Of a DNA stretch of 64,000 bases, positions 52,352-61,379 are shown piece by piece. Source of the DNA: Hyphomicrobiales bacterium (GTDB taxonomy: Bacteria > Pseudomonadota > Alphaproteobacteria > Rhizobiales > Beijerinckiaceae). Each line of letters starts with the position of its first letter. The stretch's first letter is position 1. The position numbers and the translations under genes are program-made. The DNA lies in assembly GCA_930633525.1 (NCBI GenBank), contig CAKNFP010000002.1, positions 682,001 through 746,000 of the forward strand. The letters are read 5' to 3'. The notes under the pieces are model-generated. The model did not search any database, had not been told where the DNA came from, and worked only from the letters and a program-made list of their open reading frames with translations.

Positions 52352-53104
52352 TCAGGGTTGCCCGAGGCGCGTAACGGCCGAGGCGAGCGGCCCTTGGGAA
52401 ACCCTGATATAGCCGAGGTAAGGGTGGTCCATATCGATAATCAAGGCCAGCGCGCCTGTTATCGACAGCGAACAGACGAACAAGGTGAAGACCACGGTTG
52501 CGTTACGAGGAGCCAAAAGGCCAAAAGAGCCGAAGAGCAGGGCCAGCCAAACCACCAGGAATGCAACGAAGAGGCTCGGAAATTCCTCAGATTCGGTTTC
52601 CGGTCTGAGCCAATGCGCCTCGGCAATCTCCGCGCTGAGTTGAAGTGCTCGCGTCTGCAGCCACCGCTGAGCGTTATTCTCAGGCACCAAGCTTCTTAAG
52701 CCATGCTGGATCGATTCGACATCGAGGCCGTCTTCAACGGGAAGCGCAGCGTCATAGTCCCCGCTGATTCGGCGCTGTCTTGCCTTAACCACTGCCCGGA
52801 GTTCACCGCGCATCTCCTTCGTCTCCGGACCATAATGAGCCATGACCCGGTCAAGTAGAACCACGCGTGCCGACCAGGTTCTCAGTTCAATATTGGCATC
52901 GTCGAGCGACCGCTTTGACGAGGCGATTAAGAGGCCAAGGGCAAGGGCCGAGAGGGTTCCGATAATGGCGGTCGCCAGCTTGATCGCATCCCGCGAGTCT
53001 CCCGATAGATGACCATCCGGCAGGCGGGAGTGCAGGAGCATCCCCAGACACGCGGCGCCAAAAACAAAACAAAAGGCAATACCGCCGATTGCAAGTGGGC
53101 TCAT
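52352..53104 (-). CDS. DUF4239/bestrophin-like membrane protein
   Basis: About 250 residues with four hydrophobic segments, two near each end (LAIGGIAFCFVFGAACLGMLLH, TAIIGTLSALALGLLIAS; SLFVAFLVVWLALLFGSFGLLA, VVFTLFVCSLSITGALALIIDMDHPY). A cytoplasmic helical region separates them. GLLIASSKRSLDDANIELR and the final IDMDHPYLGYIRVS are hallmarks of the DUF4239 family, whose function is unknown. It is an orphan gene. Confidence 0.75.
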   Translation of the reverse strand: MSPLAIGGIAFCFVFGAACLGMLLHSRLPDGHLSGDSRDAIKLATAIIGTLSALALGLLIASSKRSLDDANIELRTWSARVVLLDRVMAHYGPETKEMRGELRAVVKARQRRISGDYDAALPVEDGLDVESIQHGLRSLVPENNAQRWLQTRALQLSAEIAEAHWLRPETESEEFPSLFVAFLVVWLALLFGSFGLLAPRNATVVFTLFVCSLSITGALALIIDMDHPYLGYIRVSQGPLASAVTRLGQP

Positions 53105-53303
53105 AGGTACCCGCTGCCTCTCCATTCAGCAATGACATGCGTTAGCGGGATACTACAGGAGAGAAATGCCCAAGCACGATAAGATATTGCGCATGTATTG
53201 GGACATGAAGGAAAGCACGCGGCCTTCCATTCTCTCGATCGCTTTCGAACCGCTTCCGCGTCGTGTGGTGTCTCCACAGCCATTCGAAGTGCGATGGATG
53301 ACA

Positions 53304-54338
53304 CTATCCGGCGGCCATCCGCGTGGAGCGCGCGACAGGCGCTGGCCCGGTGGATTGGCGGACGGTCAGTGACGCCGGAACCTTTTCGCGTTCGCGCAGC
53401 ATGGGCAGCCCGAGCAACCGGGTGAGAAGCATGTTCGTCGCCGTCCGCGCGACCTGATCGATCCGAGCTGTCAGCGTCGTCAGCGGCGGGGAACAGAAAT
53501 CGGCGCCGAAAATATCGTCGCATCCCACGACGCTGATATCTCCCGGTACCGACACGCCAAGCTCCGCGAAGCGCTTCAAACCTGCGATCGCCAGCATGTC
53601 GTTGAAGAAGAGGCAGGCGGTGACCTTGTGATGCAGGGCGGCGTCGGCGGCCGCGGCGCCGGATTGAGTCTCCCCGAAATTGCCCAGATTCAGACATTCG
53701 ACCTGCAGTCTGTCCGCAGCCGCCTGCAAGGCCTCCCAACGTTTGCGGCTCGACCAGGACGAGAGCGGGCCGCCGAGGAAGGCAACGCGCGAATGGCCGA
53801 GCGACGCGATATAGTTCAGGGCCTGCGTGACGGCGGTCGATGTGTCCACGACCACACTTTGCACGCCCTCAATCTCCCGGTTCACGACAACCATCGGCAG
53901 CTTCTGCGCAATCGCGACAAGACGCTCGTCGGACAACCGCGATCCGGCGAGGACGACCCCGTCCACCGCCGCAGAAAGCTCTTGGAGATACTGCTCCTCC
54001 AGGTCGGCGGAGGCCTCAGTGTCCACCAGCATGTGGCGATAGTTGCGAACCTTCGCTTCCGCCTGGGTGCCGCGGATAAGGTCGAAAAAATAGGGATTGG
54101 TAGCGCCGGGGATGAGGAGCGCCAGGGTATGGGTACGGCCGGACGACAGCGAGCGAGCCTGGAGGTTGGGGCGATAGCCGAGTTCCACGGCAACGTTCAG
54201 GACGTGCTTGCGCATCGTCTCGCTGACACGGCCGGATTGAGTCAGGGCGCGGGAAACCGTTGATGTCGCCACCCCGGCCTCGCGGGCCACATCCAGGATG
54301 GTGACCGCCTCCTTCAGATTCTCCGCACGTCTCTTCAT
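53304..54338 (-). CDS. LacI-family transcriptional regulator
   Basis: 344 residues. The N-terminal HTH with hinge reads TILDVAREAGVATSTVSRALTQSGRVSETMRKHVLNVAVELGYRPNLQARSL. The periplasmic-binding-like sensor domain follows (TLALLIPGATNPYFFDLIRGTQAEA, VVGCDDIFGADFCSPPLTTL). AGGA lies seven bases before ATG 54338. It is divergent from a sugar importer operon, and two LacI-type operators lie in the intergenic region, so it probably represses both itself and that operon in the absence of the sugar. Confidence 0.92.
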   Translation of the reverse strand: MKRRAENLKEAVTILDVAREAGVATSTVSRALTQSGRVSETMRKHVLNVAVELGYRPNLQARSLSSGRTHTLALLIPGATNPYFFDLIRGTQAEAKVRNYRHMLVDTEASADLEEQYLQELSAAVDGVVLAGSRLSDERLVAIAQKLPMVVVNREIEGVQSVVVDTSTAVTQALNYIASLGHSRVAFLGGPLSSWSSRKRWEALQAAADRLQVECLNLGNFGETQSGAAAADAALHHKVTACLFFNDMLAIAGLKRFAELGVSVPGDISVVGCDDIFGADFCSPPLTTLTARIDQVARTATNMLLTRLLGLPMLREREKVPASLTVRQSTGPAPVARSTRMAAG

Positions 54339-54417
54339 TCCATATCCTCGTGGCCGCCAGGCCTCATAGCCCGCCGAAACAGAGCCTGCCATAGCCAAAT
54401 AAGCCTTCCGCCATACT

Positions 54418-54435
54418 TTGGCAAACGTCTGCCAA
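54418..54435. promoter_or_regulatory. LacI-type operator candidate, regulator side
   Basis: TTGGCAAACGTCTGCCAA is symmetric at 16 of 18 positions with a central CG, the mark of LacI/GalR operators. It lies 80 bases upstream of the LacI gene start, suited to autorepression. Confidence 0.6.
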
Positions 54436-54501
54436 ACTTTGCGAACCTTATTTCACTCACAATCTAGCAAATTTCCCTTGGAAATAAAGGAAATGAGTCT
54501 G

Positions 54502-54531
54502 TTGACAACGGATGGCAAGCGATTGCACAGT
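54502..54531 (+). promoter_or_regulatory. Putative promoter with embedded LacI-type operator
   Basis: TTGACA (54502-54507) and CACAGT (54526-54531) are 18 bases apart. Between them lies GCAAGCGATTGC (54515-54526), a palindrome with central CG that shares GGCAAnCG with the site at 54418. A LacI-type repressor bound here would block RNA polymerase. It lies 67 bases upstream of the binding-protein ATG. Confidence 0.6.
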
Positions 54532-54597
54532 TAGGGGGCCAACGCGAGTTTCGGGTTCAACCGAACGTCTTTGCTCATGACAAGTTGGAGGAAACCG

Positions 54598-55842
54598 ATG
54601 AGGGGTGTTTTCGGAACACGTCGGCAGTTTCTGACCGCTGCCGCGACCACGGCGCTATTTGCAGCTGCCAACCGCGCGCATTCCGCACAATCAAACGTCA
54701 TCACCATCTGGGTGGGAAGCTGGTGGGAACCTCAGATCCCGTTGGCGCAGCAGCTATGGGCGAAGGACTTTCCAGATGTCCGCCTGAATATCCAGGCCTT
54801 GCCGATCAACGGCTATCTCGACAAGTTCACAGCTGCCGCGCTCGGCGGCTCTCCGCCCGATGTCAACGATCTCGACACGACGTGGGTTTCGACGGTGGCG
54901 GCTCAAGGCCTGCTCGAGACCCTGGACAAGCTGGTCGACAAGGTCCCCGTTGCGGATCTCGCCCCCGCCGTCTGGAAGGCCAGCCAGTTCAAGGGCACGC
55001 AATATGCCATCCCGATGCGGAGCGGGCCGGGCGTCTATTACTATAACAAGACTGTCTTCGATAAAGCGGGCGTCCCCTATCCGAAGGATGGATGGACCTA
55101 CGCCGACCTGCTCGACATCGCTCAGAAAACTACAATCCCGGGGCAGCAATATGGGATCGGCGTCCCGGCCGACATCAGCGATCCCTCGAATGTATTGACT
55201 TTGTTCGCCCCCATCCTCTGGGCCAAAGGCGGTGACTTCATCACCCCGGATGGGTCCGCTCCCGCCATCAACACGCCCCAGTCCGTCGCGGCCATCACCT
55301 ACTGGTCCGATCTCTATCTCAAGTACAAGGTCACGCCGGAGGGCACGCCAAACTTTACGACGACGCGCGACATCCAGCCCTTGTTCGAGGCCAACAAGGT
55401 TGGCCTCCTGACCTCCTCCTCCAATGCTTTCGACACCTTCTCGAAGAACGCCAACCTGAAATGGGGCATGGTGCTCTCGCCCGATGGCGTCAATCGCGGC
55501 GGGGGCTGGACCATGGGAGTACCGGTGGGCGCGAGCAACCCGGATGGGGCCAAGCAGTTCCTCGTTTGGCTGTCCCAGCCGGACATTCTCGCCAAGGTGC
55601 TGAACCGTTTCCCGGCGAACAAGAAGGCACTGGAGCTCCCACCGTGGAATAATCCGGCAATCGCCATCTTCAAGGAGGCCGAACAGGGCGCGCGCTCCGT
55701 TCCCTCAGTGGCGGGTTGGTTTCAGATGCAGGAGGCCACGATCGTCGAGCTGCAGAAAATCCTGGTTGGCCAGAAGTCTCCGCAGCAGGCGGCAGATGCC
55801 GCCGCCGCTACGATTGCGCGAATTATTTCCGAAAATAAATAG
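54598..55842 (+). CDS. Sugar ABC substrate-binding protein (SBP family 1), Tat-exported
   Basis: 414 residues. A twin-arginine leader (TRRQFLTAAATTALFAAANRAHSA) points to folded export. The body has VITIWVGSWWEPQIPLAQQLW, GGSPPDVNDLDTTWV, AIPMRSGPGVYYYNKTVFDKAGVPYP and NPDGAKQFLVWLSQP, the UgpB/MalE-like pattern. GGAGG stands six bases before ATG 54598. It is the first gene of an eight-gene forward operon controlled by the divergent LacI regulator. The ligand is probably a sugar, glycoside or polyol. Confidence 0.92.
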   Translation: MRGVFGTRRQFLTAAATTALFAAANRAHSAQSNVITIWVGSWWEPQIPLAQQLWAKDFPDVRLNIQALPINGYLDKFTAAALGGSPPDVNDLDTTWVSTVAAQGLLETLDKLVDKVPVADLAPAVWKASQFKGTQYAIPMRSGPGVYYYNKTVFDKAGVPYPKDGWTYADLLDIAQKTTIPGQQYGIGVPADISDPSNVLTLFAPILWAKGGDFITPDGSAPAINTPQSVAAITYWSDLYLKYKVTPEGTPNFTTTRDIQPLFEANKVGLLTSSSNAFDTFSKNANLKWGMVLSPDGVNRGGGWTMGVPVGASNPDGAKQFLVWLSQPDILAKVLNRFPANKKALELPPWNNPAIAIFKEAEQGARSVPSVAGWFQMQEATIVELQKILVGQKSPQQAADAAAATIARIISENK

Positions 55843-55951
55843 TCCGCGCCACGACGCGACGCAATTGCATCACGACATCCGCGATCATCTTCGTGCGCAC
55901 CGCGCAGCGGTGCGCTGCGTTCAGCGGACAGCATTAACGGCGAGAACACCG

Positions 55952-56770
55952 ATGATAAGGTATGGCTTCAGCACCATTGGCTGCCCGAACTATGACGTTC
56001 CCCAGGTCGTTGCGCTTGCGCGCTCCCATGGTTTCAAGGGCGTCGAGATCCGGTTCCTGCGCGGAACCGTGGATCTGGCATCGCTGGCGGCATTCTCACC
56101 CGCCGGCCTCTCTGACACGCGCAAGCGTTTCCAGGATGCGGGCATCGAGGTCGTGGGGATCAATACGGGTGTTCGCATGGTCTCGCTTGACCCCGCGGTC
56201 CGCGAGCAGCAGCGAACCGCAGCCAAGGCCAATCTGGATATCGCGCTGGGGCTCGGCGCGCGCTACCTCAGGGTCTTCGGCGGCCCCATACCGGCCGATC
56301 AGGACCGTGAGCGCAGCCTGGATGCCGTCGCCGAGGGGCTTGGAGAGATCGCCGACCTCACATCCGCGTCGGGTGTTCACTCCCTGATCGAAACGCATGA
56401 CGCCTTTTGCCGAGCGGACAGCATTCTTGATCTTTACAAGCGCGGTGCCAGCCGCAATCTCGGCGTTCTCTGGGACACACTCCATTCCTATCGCCATGGC
56501 GAAACAGGCGAGGAGACCTGGGCCAAGCTCAACGACCAGATCAAGCTCGTCCACGTGAAGGACGCCAACACGGCAACGCCGGAGACGTTCGACTTCGCGC
56601 TCACCGGTGAAGGCACCGTGCCCGTCGGCTCGTTCCTCGACCTGCTCGAACGCGAGAATTTCGACGGCTTCGTCAATTTCGAATGGGAGAAGGGCTGGCA
56701 CCCCGAAATCGCCGATCCCGAGGTCGCCATTCCGCATTTCGCGCGTTTCATCACCGCCCGGGGAGGATGA
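55952..56770 (+). CDS. Sugar phosphate isomerase/epimerase-type TIM barrel (xylose isomerase-like), first copy
   Basis: 272 residues. RYGFSTIGCPN opens the barrel, followed by HGFKGVEIRFLRG. The metal-site segments are SLIETHDAFC (Glu, His), GVLWDTLHSYRHGE (Asp, His), KLVHVKDA (His) and FVNFEWEKGWHPEI (Glu). The family covers sugar isomerases, epimerases, myo-inosose dehydratase and 3-keto-glycoside-cleaving enzymes. It sits between the binding protein and the permeases, which suggests action on the imported compound. Confidence 0.87.
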   Translation: MIRYGFSTIGCPNYDVPQVVALARSHGFKGVEIRFLRGTVDLASLAAFSPAGLSDTRKRFQDAGIEVVGINTGVRMVSLDPAVREQQRTAAKANLDIALGLGARYLRVFGGPIPADQDRERSLDAVAEGLGEIADLTSASGVHSLIETHDAFCRADSILDLYKRGASRNLGVLWDTLHSYRHGETGEETWAKLNDQIKLVHVKDANTATPETFDFALTGEGTVPVGSFLDLLERENFDGFVNFEWEKGWHPEIADPEVAIPHFARFITARGG

Positions 56771-56773
56771 GCC

Positions 56774-57742
56774 GTGGCTGCTTCGCATGCAGGAGCCGCG
56801 CCGATGGTGAGCACGCGCCGGACAGCGTTGCGGCGCAGCAAGAGCATCAGCCTCAAGACGCAGCGCAGGCGACGCGCCTACCTGCTCGTGGCGCCGGCTA
56901 TTATCTTGATCGCGCTCATGATGATCTATCCGATCGTCCAGACGATTTACTTCAGCTTCTCGAAAGTTCAGCTCCCGGCACTGCGGACCACTTTCGTCGG
57001 ATTCGACAACTTTGTGCGAATTCTCAACAATCCGGAAACCGGCCCGCTGGTACAACGCACCCTCGTCTGGATCGCGGGCAGCGTCGCGCTGAAGATGGCG
57101 CTGGGGCTGATCGCTGCACTCGTCTTCAACGCGAAGGTGCGCGGGACGGTGTGGATGCGTGTGCTCGTCATCCTGCCCTGGGCCATCCCTTCCGTCGTCG
57201 GCGCCAATCTGTGGCGCTGGATCGTGCAGACCGATGCCGGTGTCCTCAACCAGACACTGCGATCCTGGGGCCTTGAGAGCTGGGCGCTCAACTGGCTGGG
57301 CGACCCGAGTACAGCCATGTTCACAGTGATCGTCGCGTACTCCTGGGGCGGTTTTGCCTTCGTCATGCTGCTTATTCTGGCGCGGCTTCAGGGATTACCA
57401 GAGGACATCAACGAGGCCGCGCGCGTCGACGGCGCCAACTGGTGGCAAATCTTTCGCTATATCACCCTGCCCTCCCTGAGCGGCGTGCTAGCCGTCGCGC
57501 TGATCCTCGAAATCGTCAGCGGCATGAACTCCTTTGACACCCTGATGATCATGACCGGCGGCGGCCCCGCCAACGCCACGCGTATCTGGGGCATCGACAT
57601 CTACAAGACCGGCTTCACCGAATTCAATCTCGGCGGCGCTGCCGCGCAGAGCGTGCTCATGTTCGCCGCCGTCATCGTCGTCTTCTCCATCTACGGAGGC
57701 GTCAACAGCCGCATCGCGCGGCGCCAGGGAGAGCCGGCATGA
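56774..57742 (+). CDS. Sugar ABC transporter permease, MalF-type
   Basis: 322 residues starting at GTG with GGAGG seven bases upstream; ATG 56804 is an alternative. A basic N-terminus (SLKTQRRRRAYLLVAPAIILIALMMIYP) leads into six helices. The EAA loop is INEAARVDGANWWQIFRYITLPSLSG. NATRIWGIDIYKTGFTEFNLGGAAAQSVL is typical of MalF/UgpA. It overlaps the MalG-type start by four bases. Confidence 0.92.
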   Translation: MAASHAGAAPMVSTRRTALRRSKSISLKTQRRRRAYLLVAPAIILIALMMIYPIVQTIYFSFSKVQLPALRTTFVGFDNFVRILNNPETGPLVQRTLVWIAGSVALKMALGLIAALVFNAKVRGTVWMRVLVILPWAIPSVVGANLWRWIVQTDAGVLNQTLRSWGLESWALNWLGDPSTAMFTVIVAYSWGGFAFVMLLILARLQGLPEDINEAARVDGANWWQIFRYITLPSLSGVLAVALILEIVSGMNSFDTLMIMTGGGPANATRIWGIDIYKTGFTEFNLGGAAAQSVLMFAAVIVVFSIYGGVNSRIARRQGEPA

Positions 57743-58629
57743 CCGCCATCCCTTCAATCGGGCGCCCGAAGACGGCGCGTGACTATGCCGTGCGTCAGAT
57801 GATCGGCACGATCGGAAAATATGGACTCGTCTACGGCTTGGGACTGATCTTCGTCCTGTTCAGCACCTTGCCACTGATCTGGGGCATCAGCACGGCCCTG
57901 AAGGTGCCATCGGAGGTCTATGCCTTTCCGCCAAGCTGGATACCGACAACGCTGACCTTCGAAAACTTCCTTCTCGTGGTGCAAAACAAGAATCTGCTGC
58001 GCGCTTTCCTCAACACGCTGATCATCGCGTCGGGTACGACATTCGTCGCGCTGATTGTCGGCGTTCTCGGCGGCTACGGATTTGCGCGTTATCACTTTCC
58101 CGGCCGTAACATGCTGTTGTGGTCGGTGCTGTTCACGAAACTTTTTCCGCGCGTCGTGGTGATCGTTCCGTTCTTCGTCACGCTGCGCAATCTGCAGATG
58201 ATGAACACTTACCAGGGCCTTATCCTGGTCTATCTGATGGTGACGTTTCCGGTCGCCATCTGGCTGCTCAAGGGCTTCTTTGACAAGATCCCGGTCGAGA
58301 TCGAAGAGGCAGCCGTCATCGACGGATGCAACCTCCCGCAACTGCTCTGGTATGTGATCCTGCCCATGTCGCGGCCTGCCCTGATTGCCGTGGCGATGTA
58401 TTCCTTCATCCTCGCCTGGAATGAATTTCTCTTTGCTCTCGTGTTCACCAATGGTCTTGAGCGGCGTCCACTGTCGATCGCACTCGCCTTTTTTATCGAT
58501 GAAAATGGAATTCGCTGGGGCGAGCTGATGGCTGCTTCGGTCGTCATGAGCCTGCCCGCCATCATTGTTTTCAGTTTCGCGCAAAAGCTTCTCGTGCGCG
58601 GCCTCAGCGACGGAGCCGTAAAGGGATGA
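57739..58629 (+). CDS. Sugar ABC transporter permease, MalG-type
   Basis: 296 residues. LPLIWGISTALKVPSEVYAFPPSWIPTTLTFENF and the EAA loop EIEEAAVIDGCNLPQLLWYVILPMSRPALI match MalG/UgpE, and FAQKLLVRGLSDGAVKG is the standard C-terminus. It overlaps the SDR gene by four bases. No ATPase follows, so the importer must borrow one. Confidence 0.93.
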   Translation: MTAIPSIGRPKTARDYAVRQMIGTIGKYGLVYGLGLIFVLFSTLPLIWGISTALKVPSEVYAFPPSWIPTTLTFENFLLVVQNKNLLRAFLNTLIIASGTTFVALIVGVLGGYGFARYHFPGRNMLLWSVLFTKLFPRVVVIVPFFVTLRNLQMMNTYQGLILVYLMVTFPVAIWLLKGFFDKIPVEIEEAAVIDGCNLPQLLWYVILPMSRPALIAVAMYSFILAWNEFLFALVFTNGLERRPLSIALAFFIDENGIRWGELMAASVVMSLPAIIVFSFAQKLLVRGLSDGAVKG

Positions 58630-59360
58630 ACGATCGCAAGGGACAAGTGGCCCTGGTTACCGGCGCGAGCTTCGGCGTCGGACGCGCCACGATCGCGGCA
58701 CTCACGGCTCGTGGCATGGAGGTCATCGCCGCCGCGCGCGACATCGGCCGGCTGGAGGCGGCGATCGGCGAGCTAGCCCCGGAGCATCGCGATCATGTCA
58801 CGCCGATCGCCGCGGATGTGCGCAAAGAGAGTGACGTGATGCGCCTGAGCCACCAGGCCATCGACCGCTTCGGGCGTATCGACGTCCTGGTGAACAGCGC
58901 CGGGGTCAGCATGTCGGCGCGCACCCGGCTGGTCGACAGCACATCGGAAGAGTGGCACAAGATCATCGAGACCAATCTCACCGGCACCTACCTCATGTGC
59001 CGCGCGTGCCTGCCGCATCTGGAAAAATCCCCGGACGGCTACATCCTCAATGTCCAGTCGACAGGGGCCTATCGGGCGAGCCCCGGCGTCAGCCTCTATG
59101 CGGCCTCGAAGTTCGGCGTGCGCGCGTTGAGCGAGGCGCTGATCGAGGAATATCGTCATTCCAACATCCGCATCACGTCCGTCAGTCCAGGGCCCATCGA
59201 CACCAATATCTGGTCACACAAGGTCGAGCCGCCCTCGGCGGAACGGCGGGCCCTGATGCTGCGGCCGAGCGACATCGCCGACATCTTCGTCTGGCTGCTC
59301 GATCGGCCCCGGCACATGCATATTCCCGATATCACCGTCACGCCGTGGACGGGCATCTAG
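58626..59360 (+). CDS. Short-chain dehydrogenase/reductase
   Basis: 244 residues. TGASFGVG (12-19) binds the nicotinamide cofactor, NSAG (90-93) stabilises the fold, and S145, Y158 and K162 (YAASK) form the catalytic set. It probably oxidises or reduces a hydroxyl of the imported sugar or polyol. It lies in tight overlap with the permease gene and 11 bases before the Gfo/Idh/MocA gene, giving two dehydrogenases in the same operon. Confidence 0.92.
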   Translation: MNDRKGQVALVTGASFGVGRATIAALTARGMEVIAAARDIGRLEAAIGELAPEHRDHVTPIAADVRKESDVMRLSHQAIDRFGRIDVLVNSAGVSMSARTRLVDSTSEEWHKIIETNLTGTYLMCRACLPHLEKSPDGYILNVQSTGAYRASPGVSLYAASKFGVRALSEALIEEYRHSNIRITSVSPGPIDTNIWSHKVEPPSAERRALMLRPSDIADIFVWLLDRPRHMHIPDITVTPWTGI

Positions 59361-59371
59361 CGAGACAATCC

Positions 59372-60544
59372 ATGAAAACCGTATCCGTCGGCTTCATCGG
59401 AGCCGGATTCTCCGCCCATCTCCATGTGGAAGGTTTGAAGAAAGTCTACGGTGTTACCGTGCGCCTGGCCGGTGTCACGGCGACGCGCCCGGAGCGCGCG
59501 GTGGCTTTTGCCAAGGCCCACGGCGTCGCGGAAACATTCGCTACCTGGCAGGATCTCCTCGCTTCGCCAGCAATCGACGTGGTGTGCATCTGTGTGCCGA
59601 ATGGGCTCCACGCCGAGATTGCCATCGCCGCCGCGCTGGCCGGCAAGCACATCATCTGCGAGAAGCCGATGACCGGCGCCTTTGGACCGTCCAATGGCCT
59701 GACCGGTGCGGCGCGTGCCCATGACGAACGCGAGCGGGCGCTGGCCTCGATTGATGCCATCCGCCGGGCGGTACAGGAGGCAGGCGTGCTCTTCCTCTAT
59801 GCGGAGAACTGGGTCTACGCACCCGCCATGCTCAAGACGAAGCGCCTCCTCGAAACCGCTAAAGGCGCCATCATCGATATCCGCGCCGAGGAAAGCCACA
59901 GCGGCTCCCATGCCCTGCGGTCACGCCGGCGGGAGACGGCCGGCGGCGGCGCGCTGATGATGCTCGGCTCTCATCCCATCGGCGCCGCCCTTCACCTCAA
60001 GGACTACGAGGCACAGATTGCAGGCGTGGCGCCCATCCGTGTGACGGCCGTGACCTGTGAAACGCGCGCGCTCTACGATACCGAGGCCGTCCGGCGCGCC
60101 GGCCACACCTGGATCGTCTCCGATTGGCAAGACGTCGAAACCTGGGCCAACCTCATCATAGGCTTCAGCGACGGATCGCAGGCGGTTATATCAGCCTCCT
60201 TCGCCATGCTTGGCGGCGTGCGCAACACGTTTGAAGTCTACACCACCAATGCGGTCTATCGCGGCAACATGACGCCGAATGACGGGCTGCTCGTCTATAC
60301 GCCCGATCCTCAGAGTTTCGGCAACGAATACCTGCACGAGAAGATCGAAACACGGACCGGCTGGATCACCGCCGCTCCCGACGAAGACTGGGTGCGAGGC
60401 TATCCGCAGGAAATGCAGGACTTCATGGAGGCCATCGCGTCCGCCAGGCAACCCGTGTCTGGCCTCACCCTCGCGGCCGATGTCGTGGACGTCATCTATG
60501 CCGCCTATCAATCAGCGGAAGAAGGTCGACGGATCAACCTCTGA
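59372..60544 (+). CDS. Gfo/Idh/MocA family oxidoreductase
   Basis: 390 residues. An N-terminal Rossmann fold (VGFIGAGFSAHLHVEGL) and the family motif CEKPMTG (E97-K98-P99) are present. A C-terminal alpha/beta domain carries the catalytic-region His in GGGALMMLGSHPIGAALHL. Members oxidise sugars, inositols or glycosides at a ring carbon, often to 3-keto sugars, using NAD(P). An insertion after the EKP motif (about residues 102-125) is unusual. The long open frame upstream belongs to the SDR gene region and was discarded. Confidence 0.9.
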   Translation: MKTVSVGFIGAGFSAHLHVEGLKKVYGVTVRLAGVTATRPERAVAFAKAHGVAETFATWQDLLASPAIDVVCICVPNGLHAEIAIAAALAGKHIICEKPMTGAFGPSNGLTGAARAHDERERALASIDAIRRAVQEAGVLFLYAENWVYAPAMLKTKRLLETAKGAIIDIRAEESHSGSHALRSRRRETAGGGALMMLGSHPIGAALHLKDYEAQIAGVAPIRVTAVTCETRALYDTEAVRRAGHTWIVSDWQDVETWANLIIGFSDGSQAVISASFAMLGGVRNTFEVYTTNAVYRGNMTPNDGLLVYTPDPQSFGNEYLHEKIETRTGWITAAPDEDWVRGYPQEMQDFMEAIASARQPVSGLTLAADVVDVIYAAYQSAEEGRRINL

Positions 60545-60575
60545 CCCGGCGCAGAATAATGACTGGAGAGATACG

Positions 60576-61379
60576 GTGATTTACGAACTGAATCATTACG
60601 GCATCGTGGTGCGCGACTTACAGAAATCCCTCGATTTCTACCAGGGACTGCTGGGCGCGCGGATCGTCTACAAGGGATTCATTCCGCCCTCCAAGACGGA
60701 TGTTATCTATTTGCTCATCGCGGGCGGTCTCATCGAACTGCTCCACCCGGCCGAGCCGGGCCCGGATACGAAGTTCGGCATTACCCATATCGCTTTCATG
60801 AGCAACGATCTGGACGGCGACTACGAGCGGCTCACCAAGTTGGGTTACGTCGGGCATGTCGCCCCCAAGGTGGCAGGGAGCGGCGTCGGCCGGCTCGCCT
60901 TCCTCGGCGATCCCAACGGAGCCCGCATCGAGTTGATCCAACGCGACGTGCCGATGCGCGACGACCCGCCCAGGCACGCTGTCATCCGCGCGTTCGACCA
61001 CTACTCGCTGCTCGCCAACGACCTCGATGGAGCGCTCAAGCTCTATCGCGACGCCATGGGCATGAAGGTGCTCAAGGAGATGACGGTCCCTCACCCGACC
61101 AATCCGCTATCGATCGTCTACCTCAACTGGGACTACGACGTCCTCGAACTGCTTCATCGTCCATCGCCCGATCCGAAGGCCGAACTCTACGGCCATTTCG
61201 CGCTGCGCGTGGATAGCGTCGACGACGCCCTCAAATACTTCGCCGATCACGGCGTTCCCGCCGAGCCCGGCACACCGAAGGCCGCCGGCACCGGCATCGG
61301 CCGCATCGGCATCATCCGCGATCCCGACGGGGTGAAGATCGAGCTCGTCGACCGCGCTGACCTGCGTGACTTGCCATGA
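60576..61379 (+). CDS. VOC-superfamily protein with two glyoxalase-like domains
   Basis: 267 residues starting at GTG with GGAGAG five bases before it. Two tandem VOC domains are visible: LNHYGIVVRDLQKSLDFYQGLLGARIV to IELIQRD, and FDHYSLLANDLDGALKLYRDAMGMKVL to DPDGVKIELVD. Each has a His near the first strand and a Glu in the last, as expected for metal binding. VOC enzymes include lyases, dioxygenases and epimerases. In a sugar-oxidation operon it might act on a keto-sugar or released aglycone. It overlaps the following TIM-barrel gene by four bases. Confidence 0.87.
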   Translation: MIYELNHYGIVVRDLQKSLDFYQGLLGARIVYKGFIPPSKTDVIYLLIAGGLIELLHPAEPGPDTKFGITHIAFMSNDLDGDYERLTKLGYVGHVAPKVAGSGVGRLAFLGDPNGARIELIQRDVPMRDDPPRHAVIRAFDHYSLLANDLDGALKLYRDAMGMKVLKEMTVPHPTNPLSIVYLNWDYDVLELLHRPSPDPKAELYGHFALRVDSVDDALKYFADHGVPAEPGTPKAAGTGIGRIGIIRDPDGVKIELVDRADLRDLP

